Shown piece by piece: positions 12,291 to 25,214 of a DNA stretch of 64,000 nt. The DNA comes from Fremontodendron californicum (taxonomy: Eukaryota; Streptophyta; Magnoliopsida; Malvales; Malvaceae): the NCBI GenBank assembly GCA_030761205.1, contig JAULJL010000005.1, positions 11,619,501 through 11,683,500 on the forward strand. The letters are read 5' to 3'. Within the stretch, counting starts at the first letter, position 1, and every line of letters begins with the position of its first letter. The notes beneath the pieces were generated by a model. The model searched no databases. It was not told the DNA's origin and saw nothing but the letters and a program-made list of their open reading frames with translations. The translations under genes and the position numbers were made by a program.

Positions 12291-13567
12291 CGAAGGGCTT
12301 TAAAATTGGTGCCCGAAGGTCTTAAAATGGTTCCCGGAGGTCTTAAAAATTGGTGCCCGGAGGTCTTACCCCTGAAAAAAGTTATGCCCGGAGGTCTTAA
12401 AGATGTTGCCCGGAGGTCTTACCTGTGATTTCAAAAAAAATTAAGCCCGGAGGTCTTAAAAATGGTGCCCATAGGCCTTACCCCTGAAAAAAAGTTATGC
12501 CCGGAGGTCTTAAAGATGTTGCCCGGAGGTCTTACCTGTGATTTGAAAAATTATGCGCTGTATGCGACTTTAAAAATGATGCCCGGAGGTCTTAAGAATG
12601 GTGCTCGGAGGCCTTACCTGTGATTTGAAAAAAATGCGCTGTATGCGACTTTAAAAGTGATGCCCGGAGGTCTTAAGAATGGTGCCCGGAGGCCTTACCC
12701 ATAATTTGGAAGAAATACGCTGTATGCGACTTTAAAAATGATGCCCGGAGGTCTTAAGAATGGTGCCCGGAGGCCTTACCTGTGATTTGAAAAAAATGCG
12801 CTGTATGCGACTTTAAAAATGATGCCCGGAGGTCTTAAGAATGGTGCCCGGAGGCCTTACCCGTGATTTGGAAGAAATGCGCTGTATGCGACTTTAAAAA
12901 TGATGCCCGGAGGTCTTAAGAATGGTGCCCGGAGGCCTTACCCATAATTTGGAAGAAATGCGCTGTATGCGACTTTAAAAATGATGCCCGGAGGTCTTAA
13001 GAATGGTGCCCGGAGGCCTTACCCGTGATTTGGAAGAAATGCGCTGTATGCGACTTTAAAAATGATGCCCGGAGGTCTTAAGAATGGTGCCCGGAGGCCT
13101 TACCCGTGATTTGAAAAAAATGCGCTGTATGCGACTTTAAAAATGATGCCCGGAGGTCTTAAGAATGGTGCCCGGAGGCCTTACCCGTGATTTGGAAGAA
13201 ATGCGCTGTATGCGACTTTAAAAATGATGCCCGGAGGTCTTAAGAATGGTGCCCGGAGGCCTTACCCGTGATTTGAAAAAAATGCGCTGTATGCGACTTT
13301 AAAAATGATGCCCGGAGGTCTTAAGAATGGTGCCCGGAGGCCTTACCCATAATTTGGAAGAAATGCGCTGTATGTGACTTTAAAAATGATGCCCGGAGGT
13401 CTTAAGAATGGTGCCCGGAGGCCTTACCCATAATTTGGAAGAAATGCGCTGTATGCGACTTTAAAAATGATGCCCGGAGGTCTTAAGAATGGTGCCCGGA
13501 GGCCTTACCCCTGAAAAAAAAGTTATGCCCGGAGGTCTTAAAGATGTTGCCCGGAGGTCTTACCTGT
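12290..13567. repeat. Tandem array with 81-bp units, 3' untranslated region of the outer element
   Basis: About a dozen copies of an 81-bp unit run from about 12540 to 13510 (for example GCGCTGTATGCGAC starts at 12879 and 12960). Each unit contains two GCCCGGAGG(T/C)CTTA submotifs. Shorter, more diverged units lie at 12290-12540. The array resumes at 36748 after the inner Ogre insertion and fades by about 36990. Confidence 0.9.
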
Positions 13568-16500
13568 TGTCGCAACCTAAAAAATAACGTCTCATCGCAA
13601 GACTTTATTATTCGTTAGATGTGACATTAAAAAATCGAGGAAAAGTCGACTTAATTCCTCTAGAAAAATGAAGGTTTTGAAAATGACCTTAAAAAAGACA
13701 TGGAGTCGCCACCAATCTTTTTTAGCTAGGTGTGATCGGCCACCTATTAAAACCGGTTTTATAAAATATTTTAAAAATTAATTAAAACATTTTAAAAACC
13801 AATTTCAAGTCTGCGTTTTAAACCAGAGAAATCAAAGAAGCGGGTTCGGGAGTCGGTTACGTGTGGGGAAGGATTAGCACCCCCACAACGCCCGTATAAA
13901 TCGGTACCTTATTAATCGTGTGTTATCTCAAGTCTCGGTAAAAAGTTGGTTTTAAACTTAGTATTTCAAGTTAATTCCCAATTTAAAAATAATTCCATTT
14001 TTTTATTGAAAATGATCCGGAATTTATAAATTCAAAATTTTCCTATATTCCCCAACAAACGTGGCAAAATATAGAAATTTTTATTAGTTTTGGAAAACTT
14101 TCCGAATCATTCTTCTTTTGAAAGAAAGATATTCCTTTATTAATGATAATTGATGAAATTCCCTCCAGCAAACCCGGTAGAGAACTCATGAATTATTTTA
14201 ACTCGGGAATATCTTTATTTTTATTGAAAACCATTATCTTTTTGAAAACATTTAAAATAAATGAACATGTATATGCATGACATAAATAAAATGACATAGC
14301 AAAATCTAAATAATATAATGCAACCTAAATGACATGGCAAACATGAATGATATGGCATATACATTAAATGAAATGGAATATGAAATAATGCTACCATATA
14401 ATATGCATGAAAATAAAAATAGAAATAATAGTGCATGAACATAGTATATGCTAAATAATATGACCAAAAAAATGACTAAATAAAAGCATGGGATATCATG
14501 AAATATTCCAAATCATATGATAAACCATATAACATCAAAAATATAAATCAAAATAATAACAATATCATAGAAATTATTATAACAAGAATCACATATTATA
14601 TAAAATGCATGAATATAAAAATGCAATGCATGAAATGTATTTTTTCCTTTAATTAAGGAAATCCGTATATCTAAAAAGATATCCGGCTACCTTAGGAAAA
14701 TATGTCAAATTAAATATTCTAAAACCAAAATACTTTGTGATTGTTTGAAAATAATTTTGAGAAGCTTGAATTAAAAATAAAAACTGGGCTAGAATTTTTT
14801 AAATGGCTCTAATTTCCTAAGTTTAAAAAATCCGGACTTGGCTACCCTTAACCCGGGACTTGAAAAACCATTTTTAGAGTTTAAAAAGGCTTATAAATTA
14901 TCCTAAGTCAGTAGCTAACCCTCCTAATCAGCCCACTCTAAGTAAATTAACCAAAACAGAAAAATGGTTTTTCTTTAAATTCAATTATGACTCCACTGTC
15001 CAGTATTAATCCACGATTTTTTACCCAATTTTTAAAACTTCCAAAAATTCTAAAATAAATACTGGAGACTCAGAACATGTAAAACTATACGAAAACAAAT
15101 CGGCTTAATTTTCTGATCAAAGATGAATTCCCAGAAAAATCATAGATGTACGAGTTTTTGGAGGAGAAAAAACTGCTTTGTTTTTCTTTAAATTCAATTC
15201 TGACTCCACTGTCCAGTTTTAATCCACGATTTTTTACCCTATTTTTAAAAATTCCAAAATTTCTGAAAAAATTACTGGAGACTCAGGACATGTAAAACTA
15301 CACGATAAAAAATCGGCTTAATTTTATGATCAAAGATGAATTCCCAGAAAAATCAGAGATGTACGAGTTTTTGGAGGAAAAAAAAAACTGCTTTGCTAGC
15401 ACATTTTTTTTATCTTTGATAAAATCATTTAAAAATCAAAGTAAAAATATTTGAAACTCATAAAATGATTTCCAAACAATAGCTAAGACTTTTTGAAAGT
15501 TAGATAAAAATTGTCTAAGTAAAAAAAAAATCACAAAGGTAGAATAATCAATTTGACAAACTTAATTTTCCACAAGTGTGCTCAAGAGAGCATGACTTTG
15601 AACCATCAATTGGCTCAAGTCATTATTCAAGTGGTATGAATATGAAATGCATGAAATAATGCAGCAAACATAATGCATGGATCTAAACCTAAATGTAAGG
15701 AAAATGCATGACATAAATAATATGGCCTAGACCTAACATGAACTTGCATGGCATTTAATATAACCTAGACCTAAAACATGCATGGCATTTTTACAAACAC
15801 AAGGCATGCTTAATTCAAAAATCCAACCAAATATCATGCAAATGCAAAAACCTAACAACTAGCATGACAAAAAATGCAACACACAATGCAAAACACATGG
15901 AGTAGCCAAATGGCCTCAAGCTCCAACAAGCATGGCATTTTCTCAAACACTTGGCATACTAGCATGAAAAACTAAGTCATAACACAAAAATCACACAAGC
16001 ATTTTCACAAACACCTAATATACTAAGTCTAAAACATGCTCACTAAGATATAAAACAAGAATCATGCAAAGAATCACACAAGCATTTTCACAAACACTTA
16101 ATATGCTAACTCTAAAACATGCTCAAATTTAAACAACATGAAAACAGAAAATTAAAAATGCAAAAACATGAAATCTAAGACATAAATGGCAACAAATAAA
16201 GCAACCAAATTAAATATAACTTAAGAACATGAAATAACATAACATTTAAAACATCAAAAACAAGAAAATAGCATAAACAATATGGTAAAATGAATCAACA
16301 CAACAACTTAAAATAAATAATGTAGGCCATTTGGCCATGGTGAGTTTATTGTAAAAACAAAATGTAAATAAAATATACTTAAGAAAGGAAATGAAGGAAG
16401 AACAAAAAAAACATTATTCTAAAATGAAAACTCACCAAGTAGAGATTAAAATAGCAAAAAACAAGAATAGAAAATGAAAGTGCAAGAGTTGGTGCTCAAG

Positions 16501-18347
16501 AGCAACCTCAAGAAGCTAATATTTCAAGCTTTTCTCTTCAAACTTTCCTTTTTTTTCTAAACTTTTCTTTTTTTGCTCTCAACCAAGAAGATAAAAACTA
16601 AGAAAAACTAAGAGAAATAAGCCAAAATGGAAAAGAAAAAAACCAAAATGTGCCTCTCTAGGGTTGGCCTTAATGATGTTTATATAGCCTCAAAGATGTT
16701 GTCATTTTTGTGTAACCTATTTTCCATCAAATGGCTAATAATTCAAGATGAAAAGTCATGAAATTATCACCCTTAGATTAGCATCTCAGCCCTCTCTATG
16801 CAAAAATAATGTTGACATCTTTCTTAACCTATGTGGTTTACTCACCATGGCTTGATCAAAGAGAATGGTTAACTAACTCTTGATTTTTAACCACTTGATT
16901 AAAAAAAAATAATTAGAAGCTTCCTCCTTTCCTTGGGCTTGGGCATGCCAGCACTTCTCTTTTCCAGCCCAACTCTGATTTTTTGAAGGGCCAAAAAAAG
17001 CCCTTTTCGGTTGCTTGGGTGAAATGACCATTTTGCCCCCCGGATGCAAGTAAATATCAAACGGACTCCAAATTCAATTTTTATTTTTTTAATACTTCCA
17101 AAATAATAAAATATTGAGTTCTGAAAGTTTTCAAAATTATCCGAGTCCGTTTTCTATTTATTTGGATTTTTTCTTCCCAAAAATGCCCTTTTATGCCCCT
17201 ACGTTTTACCATTTTTTAAACGAGCTCCAAATCAAGATTTTCCTTCACCAATCTCTTCAAAATAATTAAAAAGTGTGATCTGGAAGTTTTCATAATTTTT
17301 GGAGCTCATTTGGTATTTTTTCGGGATTTATCGGCTTGAATTACTGCATAGGAGGCTCGGGATTTGGCCATTTTGCAAACGAACTCGGAATCAAGATTTT
17401 ATTTTGCCAATCTCTTCCAAATAATTTAAAAATGAGATTTGCCAAATTTCATAATTTTTGGAGTCCATTTGCTATTTTTCCGGGATTTTCCTTTTTGAAT
17501 TACTCTATAAGAAGCCCGGGATTTGGCCATTTTGCAAACGAACTCGGAATCAAGATTTTCTTTCGCCAATCTCCTTCAAATGATTTAAGAATGAGATTGA
17601 CAAATTTTCCATAATTTTCGGAGACCATTTGCTATTTTTCCCAAATTTTTCCAATTTTGCCCTTTTACCTCCGAAACCCGGTTTTGCTCAAAACAAATCC
17701 GATTTTCAGATTTTCTTCAATCTGAGCGTTGGGCCATCCTTTTTAACCATTATTCATCCATTGAGGGCATTGGTCTTACTAAGTCGGGCCATTTCTGTGA
17801 TTCTTCTCGATTTCACCGAAATCCACTAAAAACCCTAATTCTCGGTTTTCTCCCAGATTGACTTTTCTTTCGGTTTTTCTTGCAAGTGACTTCTCCATTA
17901 CCCGTAGTCAGTGCTTATCTTTCATTTGGAACCTTCAATTTCGACCAGTTTGATCGTTTAAGCACTTTTCCCCAAATTTCTCGGATTAGGGTTTCTTTTC
18001 TACTGAATCTCCAAATCCCAACTTCCGAACTCCATATCTTTCAATGTAGACCTCGGATTATCAAAATTCTTTCGCCATTTTTCAATTGAACTCAAAATCT
18101 TGATTGTGAAAGTGGGTTGACTTTTTCAATAGTTGACTTTCTGGGGTTGACTTTTTCGGGGTTTACTTTTTCGGGGTTGACTTTTTCGGGGTTGACTTTT
18201 TCAAGTTTGACTTTTTGTGCTCGCCCTCTTAAACTAAGTCTCGGAGTACCATCTGCAGGATGAAAACAGTCTTTTTATACTCGGAAACATCAATATGGGA
18301 AGAAAACATACCTGTTTTAGTGGTCCGGACAAAATTAGGTGTCTACA
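13568..18347 (-). repeat. 3' LTR of the inner Ogre, 4780 bp
   Basis: TG...CA termini, followed on the plus strand by the PPT complement. It keeps two tandem copies of a roughly 213-220-bp unit (about 14984-15400). Differences from the partner seen by eye: single bases near 14090, 14990, 17452 and 17854, and one T in a run near 15405. Confidence 0.95.
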
Positions 18348-18365
18348 GCTGCCCCTCTTTGGCTA
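18348..18365 (-). promoter_or_regulatory. Polypurine tract of the inner Ogre
   Basis: On the minus strand GCCAAAGAGGGGCAGC lies directly upstream of the 3' LTR, which begins TGTAGACACC. This is the expected position and composition for the plus-strand primer. Confidence 0.75.
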
Positions 18366-18639
18366 TTGCTGAGAATCAGGAATCAGGCAAAGATAAACCA
18401 ACACTAATTTTGTACGGTCAGTGATATCACATATGAAAGAAAGGGAAAGGGGTTTTCTTTTCTATCATTTTTTTTTGTTTTTTTTTTTTTGTTTTGATAA
18501 TAAGCTGTAAATTGAAGATTTGTCCTTAAATTGAATTCCCTGACTAATCAAGGCTCGATCCGTCTTAAGAAAACGAATTCGATTTTCAAAAGAAAAATGG
18601 TGCCCGGAGGTCTTTAAAACTAGCGAAAATATATTGACG

Positions 18640-20095
18640 ACAGTCTCAAGGTTCGACTCATTTGATAAAACAGAATGAATTCGATTTAAAACAAAAGGAA
18701 ATACCTCGAAGATGGTCTCAAGGCTCGACTCATTTGATAAAACAGAATGAATTCGATTTAAAACAAAAGGAAATACCTCGACGATGGTCTCAAGGCTCGA
18801 CTCATTTGACGAAACAGAATGAATTCGATTTAAAACAAAAAGAACTACCTCGACGATGGTCTCAAGGCTCGACTCATTTGACGAAACAGAATGAATTCGA
18901 TTTAAAACAAAAAGAACTACCTCGACGATGGTCTCAAGGCTCGACTCATTTGATAAAACAGAATGGGCTCGATTTAAAACAAAATGAACTACCTCAACGA
19001 TGGTCTCAAGGCTCGACTCATTTGATAAAACAGAATGAATTCGATTTAAAACAAATGGAAATACCTCGACGATGGTCTCAAGGCTCGACTCATTTGACGA
19101 AACAGAATGAATTCGATTTAAAACAAAAAGAACTACCTCGACGATGGTCTCAAGGCTCGACTCATTTGACGAAACAGAATGAATTCGATTTAAAACAAAG
19201 AAAATACCTCAACGATGGTCTCAAGGCTCGATTCATTTGATAAAACAGAATGAATTCGATTTAAAACAAAAAGAACTACCTCGACGGTGGTCTCAAGGCT
19301 CGACTCATTTGATGAAACAGAATGAATTCGATTTAAAGCAAAAGAAAATACCTCGACGATGGTCTCAAGGTTCGACTCATTTGATAAAACAGAATGAATT
19401 CGATTTAAAACAAAAGAAAATACCTCGACGATGGTCTCAAGGCTCGACTCATTTGATAAAACAGAATGAATTCGATTTAAAACAAAAGGAAATACCTCGA
19501 CGGTGGTCTCAAGGCTCGACTCATTTGATGAAACAGAATGAATTCGATTTAAAGCAAAAGAAAATACCTCGACGATGGTCTCAAGGTTCGACTCATTTGA
19601 TAAAACAGAATGAATTCGATTTAAAACAAAAGAAAATACCTCGACGATGGTCTCAAGGCTCGACTCATTTGATAAAACAGAATGAATTCGATTTAAAACA
19701 AAAGGAAATACCTCGACGGTGGTCTCAAGGCTCGACTCATTTGATAAAACAGAATGAATTCGATTTAAAACAAAAGGAAATACCTCGACGGTGGTCTCAA
19801 GGCTCGATTCATTTGATAAAACAGAATGAATTCGATTTAAAACAAAGAAAATACCTCGACGATGGTCTCAAGGTTCGACTCATTTGATAAAACAGAATGA
19901 ATTCGATTTAAAACAAAAGAAAATACCTCGACGATGGTCTCAAGGCTCGACTCATTTGATAAAACAGAATGAATTCGATTTAAAACAAAAGGAAATACCT
20001 CGACGGTGGTCTCAAGGCTCGACTCATTTGATAAAACAGAATGAATTCGATTTAAAGCAAAAGAAGTACCTTGATGGCGATTTCAAACTCTGAAT
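18640..20095. repeat. 72-bp minisatellite, about 20 copies, in the Ogre 3' untranslated region
   Basis: Each unit contains AACAGAATGAATTCGATTTA, an AAATACCTCGACGATGG-type stretch and TCTCAAGGCTCGACTCATTT. Most units are exactly 72 bp. Because 72 is divisible by three, long repetitive frames stay open on the antisense (plus) strand at 18662-20093; occasional 71-bp units break them. These are not genes. Variable tandem arrays between pol and the 3' LTR are a known Ogre feature. Confidence 0.95.
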
Positions 20096-21546
20096 CTTTT
20101 GAGAAACAAAACGAGCTTCTCTTTGGGGAAGTCCAAGCTTTCCTAATTTCTGCACTGTTAGCTAAATGCAATGATGAGAATGCCATGCTTTTGCAAATGC
20201 TTATATGCTTCCTAATAAATGCAATCAAATGATTGTGCCATAATTTCTAATCCATGGTTTCTTTGAGGTTCACAGATTATATGACTTCAGGACAGAGTCT
20301 TCAACTGTTCATTGATGCCCCACTTGAGGAATCCCTCACTCAAGATATCTTGTCGAACAGTCTCAGCTTCTGTCTCTCGCTGAAGTTCACAGATTTTCTG
20401 ACTACGCGACGGAGTCTCCACCACATTCACTGTTTTCTTTTCTTGGTGAACTTTCTAAACCTTCCCAAGATTTAAATCTATTCCTTAGTAATACTTTGAA
20501 ATCCCTTTATTTAAAGATTTTTATTACTAAACATCATTCAATTTAATAACAACCATAATACATCTTAAAAGTATATGAAAAAGAATATGAATCAATCAAA
20601 AGTTGTCATGAAAAGGATGACAAGAATTTATTGCAAGAAATGTTTTAAAATGGTAAAAATAAATCTCAAGGATATAAGAAACATATATAAGGTTATAGGC
20701 TGTAGATGCCCCGGATGCGGAATATCTTGGACCCCTCCTTTTTCAAACCATCTGAAATTTCTCTTGAATGAGCAATTCACTTGGGTAACCTCTTAACTTC
20801 TGTAGTTACATCAGACTGCATTGTTCCCCTTTTCTCTGATTGTCTGATGCTTTCTTCCCCATTACACGGAGCATTGATTAGTACTTAAGCTGCCTTTTAC
20901 AGGTTTTCAACTCAAGTTTCCTCCGTTCGGTATTAAGTCGCCCTTTGGGGTTTTCGGCTTAAACCTCTCCTTTTTTTTTTTTTTTGGTTCTGCATTTGAG
21001 AATTCTAAATGCTTCCACAGTAAAAATATCAATCCAAAAGATGGGATGGATTCTGAGAAATATCTTTCAAATTAAATATCCCTGCTTGATCAAAATGGGC
21101 TTTCAAAGCATGTAATGTAGGCCAAGGTTTAGTTTTAGAAAGGAAGGATAAATAGGCCCAAAATGTGTTTAAGTGTGATGGGATCAAGAATCACTTCATG
21201 AGGAGAACTCATTCTGGAAACATCTGTCCCTTTTTTTTTTTTTTGATGGCTTTCTTTTTGCCATGATTTTTTATTATCTTTCCTCGCATTTGCCCTCCAG
21301 TGTAGAGGGTGATCCTTGATCAAGGTTCAAAGAAAGAAATAATTCTTAAGGCTCAAAGGGGTGACTAAGGATAATTTCTTCTTAGTGGAAGGAATATGAA
21401 AAACGGCCATTCATCATATCAAGCATAAATATTTTCTTTGAAAAGCAATTCTCAGGGGAAATAGATATATAGAATTTCTATTTTTACACTTGGAATCATT
21501 CGAATTTTCATGTGCACAGCATCACAAATTTTTTTTTTTTTTTTTT
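20096..21546 (-). other. 3' untranslated region of the inner Ogre after pol
   Basis: This 1.45 kb between the pol stop codon and the minisatellite carries no convincing sense-strand frame. 21020-21540 aligns with 38290-39000 of the outer element (shared GGCCATTCATCATATCAAGC and GATAAATAGGCCCAAAAT), so it is conserved non-coding element sequence. Confidence 0.7.
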
Positions 21547-24500
21547 TCAAGCATAATACTTCTTCAATTCATCAGCATTTACGGGATGTCTAAAATCATC
21601 TCCGTCCATCCGAGTTAGAATCAATGCTCCTCCAGAAAAAGCTCTCTTTACCACATAAGGTCCTTCCCAATTTGGAGCCCATTTTCCTCTTGGATCCTTC
21701 ACTATAGGGAGAATTTTCCTCAATACCAACTCCCCCTCTCGGAACTGTCTGGGACGAACTTTCTTGTTGTGGGCTCGAATCATCCTTCTCTGATACAACT
21801 GCCCGTGACAAATTGCTTTCAATCTTTTCTCCTCGATGAGATTCAACTGTTCATAACGAGCTTTAACCCATTCTGCTTCCTCTAGGCCAACTTCCATCAA
21901 AACCCGAAGTGAAGGGATCTCAACTTCAATAGGTAGCACTGCTTCCATCCCGTATACCAAAGAAAACGGTGTTGCCCCTGTAGATGTGCGGACCGAAGTA
22001 CGATATGCATGAAGAGCAAAAGGCAGGATCTCATGCCAATCTTTGTACACATTGGTCATCTTCTCAACGATCCTCTTGATGTTCTTATTAGCTGCTTCTA
22101 CTGCGCCGTTCATCTTCGGACGGTAAGGTGCCGAATTATGATGTGTGATCTTGAATTGAGTACACACTTCTCTCATCATCTTATTGTTCAAATTGAGAGC
22201 ATTATCCGAAATAATTCTTGCTGGCAACCCATAACGGCATATGATTTCTTTCTTGACGAATCTGCATACCACCGACTTCGTTACATTTGCATAAGACGCA
22301 GCTTCTACCCACTTTGTGAAATAATCTATGGCCACCAAGATGAAACGATGTCCATTTGAAGCTTTTGGGGTAATAGGCCCGATCATATCCATTCCCCACA
22401 TTGAAAAAGGCCATGGTACAGTCATGACATGTAAAGGTGATGGCGACACATGAATCTTATCTGCATAAATCTGGCATTTATGACACTTCCGGGAATAACT
22501 GATACAATCACCTTCCATGGTCAGCCAATAGTACCCTGTCCTCATAATCTGTTTAGCAAGCATGTGACCATTACCGTGGGTGCCACACATCCCTTCATGG
22601 ACCTCTTCTATGATTCTTCGAGCTTCGGCAGACCCGACACACCTCAACAAGACTTGATCTTTCCCTTTCTTGTAGAGAATCTCGCCATCTAGAACAAAAC
22701 CCATTGCTAACCTTCTTAGAGTCCTCTTGTCATTCTCTGTCACTTGTTTTGGATACTGTTGACTCTTGATGTACTGCAAGATGTCGTTATACCAAGGGAG
22801 ACCATCTGCTTCTTCTTCGATACTCAAGCAGTGGGCAGGAGACTCGTATATGCTCATCTTGATCGGCACAACTTCTGCCCCTTCATTCACTTTAAACATC
22901 GATGACAAAGTAGCCAGAGCATCCGCCATTCGATTTTCTTCTCGAGGAAAGTAATTGAAATTCACTTCTTCGAACTCCTCTAATAAACTCAGTATGAGTT
23001 CTCGGTATCGGATTAGCTTTGAATCTCGGGTTTCCCATTCTCCTCGTAACTGGTAAATTACCAAGGCTGAGTCTCCATAGACTTCCAATACTTTGATCTT
23101 TCTGTCCACCGCGGCACGAAGGCCCATAGTACATGCTTCATACTCAGCAGTATTGTTTGTACAATCAAAATCCAATCTAGCAGTGAAAGGATAACAGTCT
23201 TCTTCTGGGGATATAAGCACTGCCCCGATTCCATGCCCCATGGCATTAGATGCGCCATCGAAGTACATTTTCCACACTTTCTTCTTTAGGGGAATCTCAT
23301 CTGCTTGCGACACATACATCAAATCCTCATCTGGGAAGTCAAAGTTCAATGGCTCATAATCTTCCACTGCCCGACTTGCTAAGAATTCCGCCACTGCACT
23401 ACCCTTGATAGCTTTTTGACTTACATATACAATGTCGTACTCTGACAATAAAACCTGCCATCTTGCCGTCCTCCCTGACAGAGAAGGTGCTTCCAACATG
23501 TACTTGATTGGATCTAGTTTGGCAATCAACCATGTGGTGTGGTACAACATATACTGTCTGAGTCTTCGAGCTGTCCAAGCTAAGGCGCAGCATAACTTTT
23601 CTACCGACGAATATTTCAACTCATAATCTGTGAACTTCTTGCTGAGATAGTAAACTGCCTGTTCTTTCTTTCCCGTTTCATCAAGCTGCCCCAAAACACA
23701 ACCCATGGAACTTTCAAATACTGATAAATACAGTATCATTGGTTTATCCGGGATCGGTGGCATTAATACTGGTGGGTTTGATAAATAATGCTTAACCTTT
23801 TCAAAAGCAATCTGACACCCTTCATCCCATTCTCCTGGATCACGCTTTCGAAGTAACTTAAATATTGGATCACATTTGTCGGTCAACTGTGAAATAAACC
23901 GAGCAATGTAATTCAATCTCCCTAGAAAGCCTCTTACTTCCTTTTGAGTGCGAGGTGGTGGCAAATTCTGAATGGCATTCACTTTATCTGGGTCAATCTC
24001 AATTCCTCTTTTGCTGACAACAAAACCCAACAAATTCCCCGAGGTGACTCCAAAAGTGCATTTTGCCGGATTTAGCTTGAGTCTAAATTTTCTTAATCGT
24101 TCAAAGAGCTTCTTAAGATTCGCAATATGCTCCTCTTCTCCTTGTGACTTTGCGATCATATCATCAACGTAGACCTCAATTCCCTTATGCATCATATCAT
24201 GAAACAAGGTCACCATGGCTCTCTGGTATGTTGCCCCAGCATTCTTCAATCCAAATGGCATTACTTTGTAGCAGAAAGTGCCCCACATTGTAACAAATGT
24301 GGTTTTCTCCATATCTTCCGGTGCCATCTTGATTTGATTGTATCCTGAGAATCCGTCCATAAAAGAAAATAAAGAACTCTTCGCTGTATTATCCACCAGA
24401 GTATCAATATGGGGCAAAGGGAAATTATCTTTAGGGCTGGCCTTGTTCAAATCTCGATAATCAACACACATCCGCACCTTGCCATCCTTCTTCGGTACTG

Positions 24501-25006
24501 GAACAATATTTGCCACCCATTCCGGATATTTTGCCACCTCTAGGAATCCAGCATCAAATTGTTTCTTCACTTCCTCTTTTATCTTTAACAGCATATCAGG
24601 CCTCATTCTTCTCAACTTTTGCTGAATTGGCTTGCACTCTGGCCTTAAAGGGAGCCTATGAACCACAATATCCGGATTTAACCCTGGCATATCTTGGTAT
24701 GACCATGCAAATACATCCACATGCTCCTGGAGCAAAGCTATCAATTCACTTTTTATTAATGGTGACAATGAAGTTCCAATTCTGATTTCTTTTATCTCTT
24801 CATCATTTCCCAAATTTATTGTTTCCAATAATTCCTTATGAGGAAGTACTTGCTTCTCCTCTTGTTCTATTTTTCTCAATAAATCCGGAGGTAGATCATA
24901 ATCCTCAGTATCTTCATTAGCCTCAAAATCACCCGTGCAAATGGGTCTTTCAAAATCAATTTCAGAATTACTGACAGGAGGGTCCTCATATTCTGCATCC
25001 GTACAC
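21547..25006 (-). CDS. Ogre pol exon: reverse transcriptase, RNase H and integrase
   Basis: This is the second exon of gag-pol. It starts after a splice acceptor (TATTTACAG at 25007-25015) and is open for about 1150 codons to the stop at 21547. In order: a linker; RT with VPKKDGKVRMCVDYRDLNK and the catalytic YVDD (near 24160); RNase H with FDGASN, TAEYEA, GDSALV and RMADALA supplying the D-E-D-D residues (23260-22900); the integrase HHCC zinc finger, ending CHKCQ (22600-22460); and the integrase core with GMDMIG, SDNA and AVEAANK giving D-D-E (22400-21950). It copies element RNA and inserts the cDNA. No stop or frameshift was seen. The open frame continues upstream to 25095, but those residues are intron-encoded and hydrophobic. 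The frame is consistent with splicing from the gag-protease exon. Confidence 0.93.
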
Positions 25007-25214
25007 CTGTAAATAGGTGGAGAAAAACAATATAGGAAAATATATATATAGAAAAGAAAATGAATAACAAAAATGAAAGAATATGGACACATCAATATGG
25101 ATAATGCATTGTGCTTGTTATTTATTGAATGAAAATGCTTGAAAAGCCCATTACAAAAAAAACTTAATATCTCTGGGTAAAGATAATTAAGATTGCTTTT
25201 TTAAAAAGTATTAC
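25007..25214 (-). other. Predicted 208-nt intron between protease and RT exons
   Basis: The donor is CCAAA|GTAATA (GT at 25214-25213), one base before the gag-protease stop codon. The acceptor is TATTTACAG|GTGTACGG (AG at 25008-25007), preceded by a pyrimidine-rich stretch. Joining AA from exon 1 to G from exon 2 makes a Lys codon and continues in the RT frame. The unspliced RNA ends at the TAA at 25211-25213 and gives gag-protease only. A partly spliced intron at this place is known in Ogre elements; that this copy is spliced is inferred. Confidence 0.85.

Noticed and set aside
12290..13567. Regular repeats that could suggest a CRISPR array
   Set aside because: Head-to-tail 81-bp units without unique spacers, inside a plant retrotransposon.
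18662..20093. Plus-strand frames of 192, 216 and 69 codons built of a 24-residue repeat
   Set aside because: They come from the 72-bp tandem repeat, antisense to the Ogre element; unit length divisible by three keeps them open.
20575..20796. 73-codon plus-strand frame with CKKC and CRCPGC, zinc-ribbon-like
   Set aside because: Antisense in the Ogre 3' untranslated region, low complexity, no family recognised and no counterpart seen in the outer element.
22009..22359. Plus-strand frames across 21547-30993 (for example 22009-22359, 27509-27865, 29414-29779)
   Set aside because: Antisense shadows of Ogre pol, gag and ORF1.
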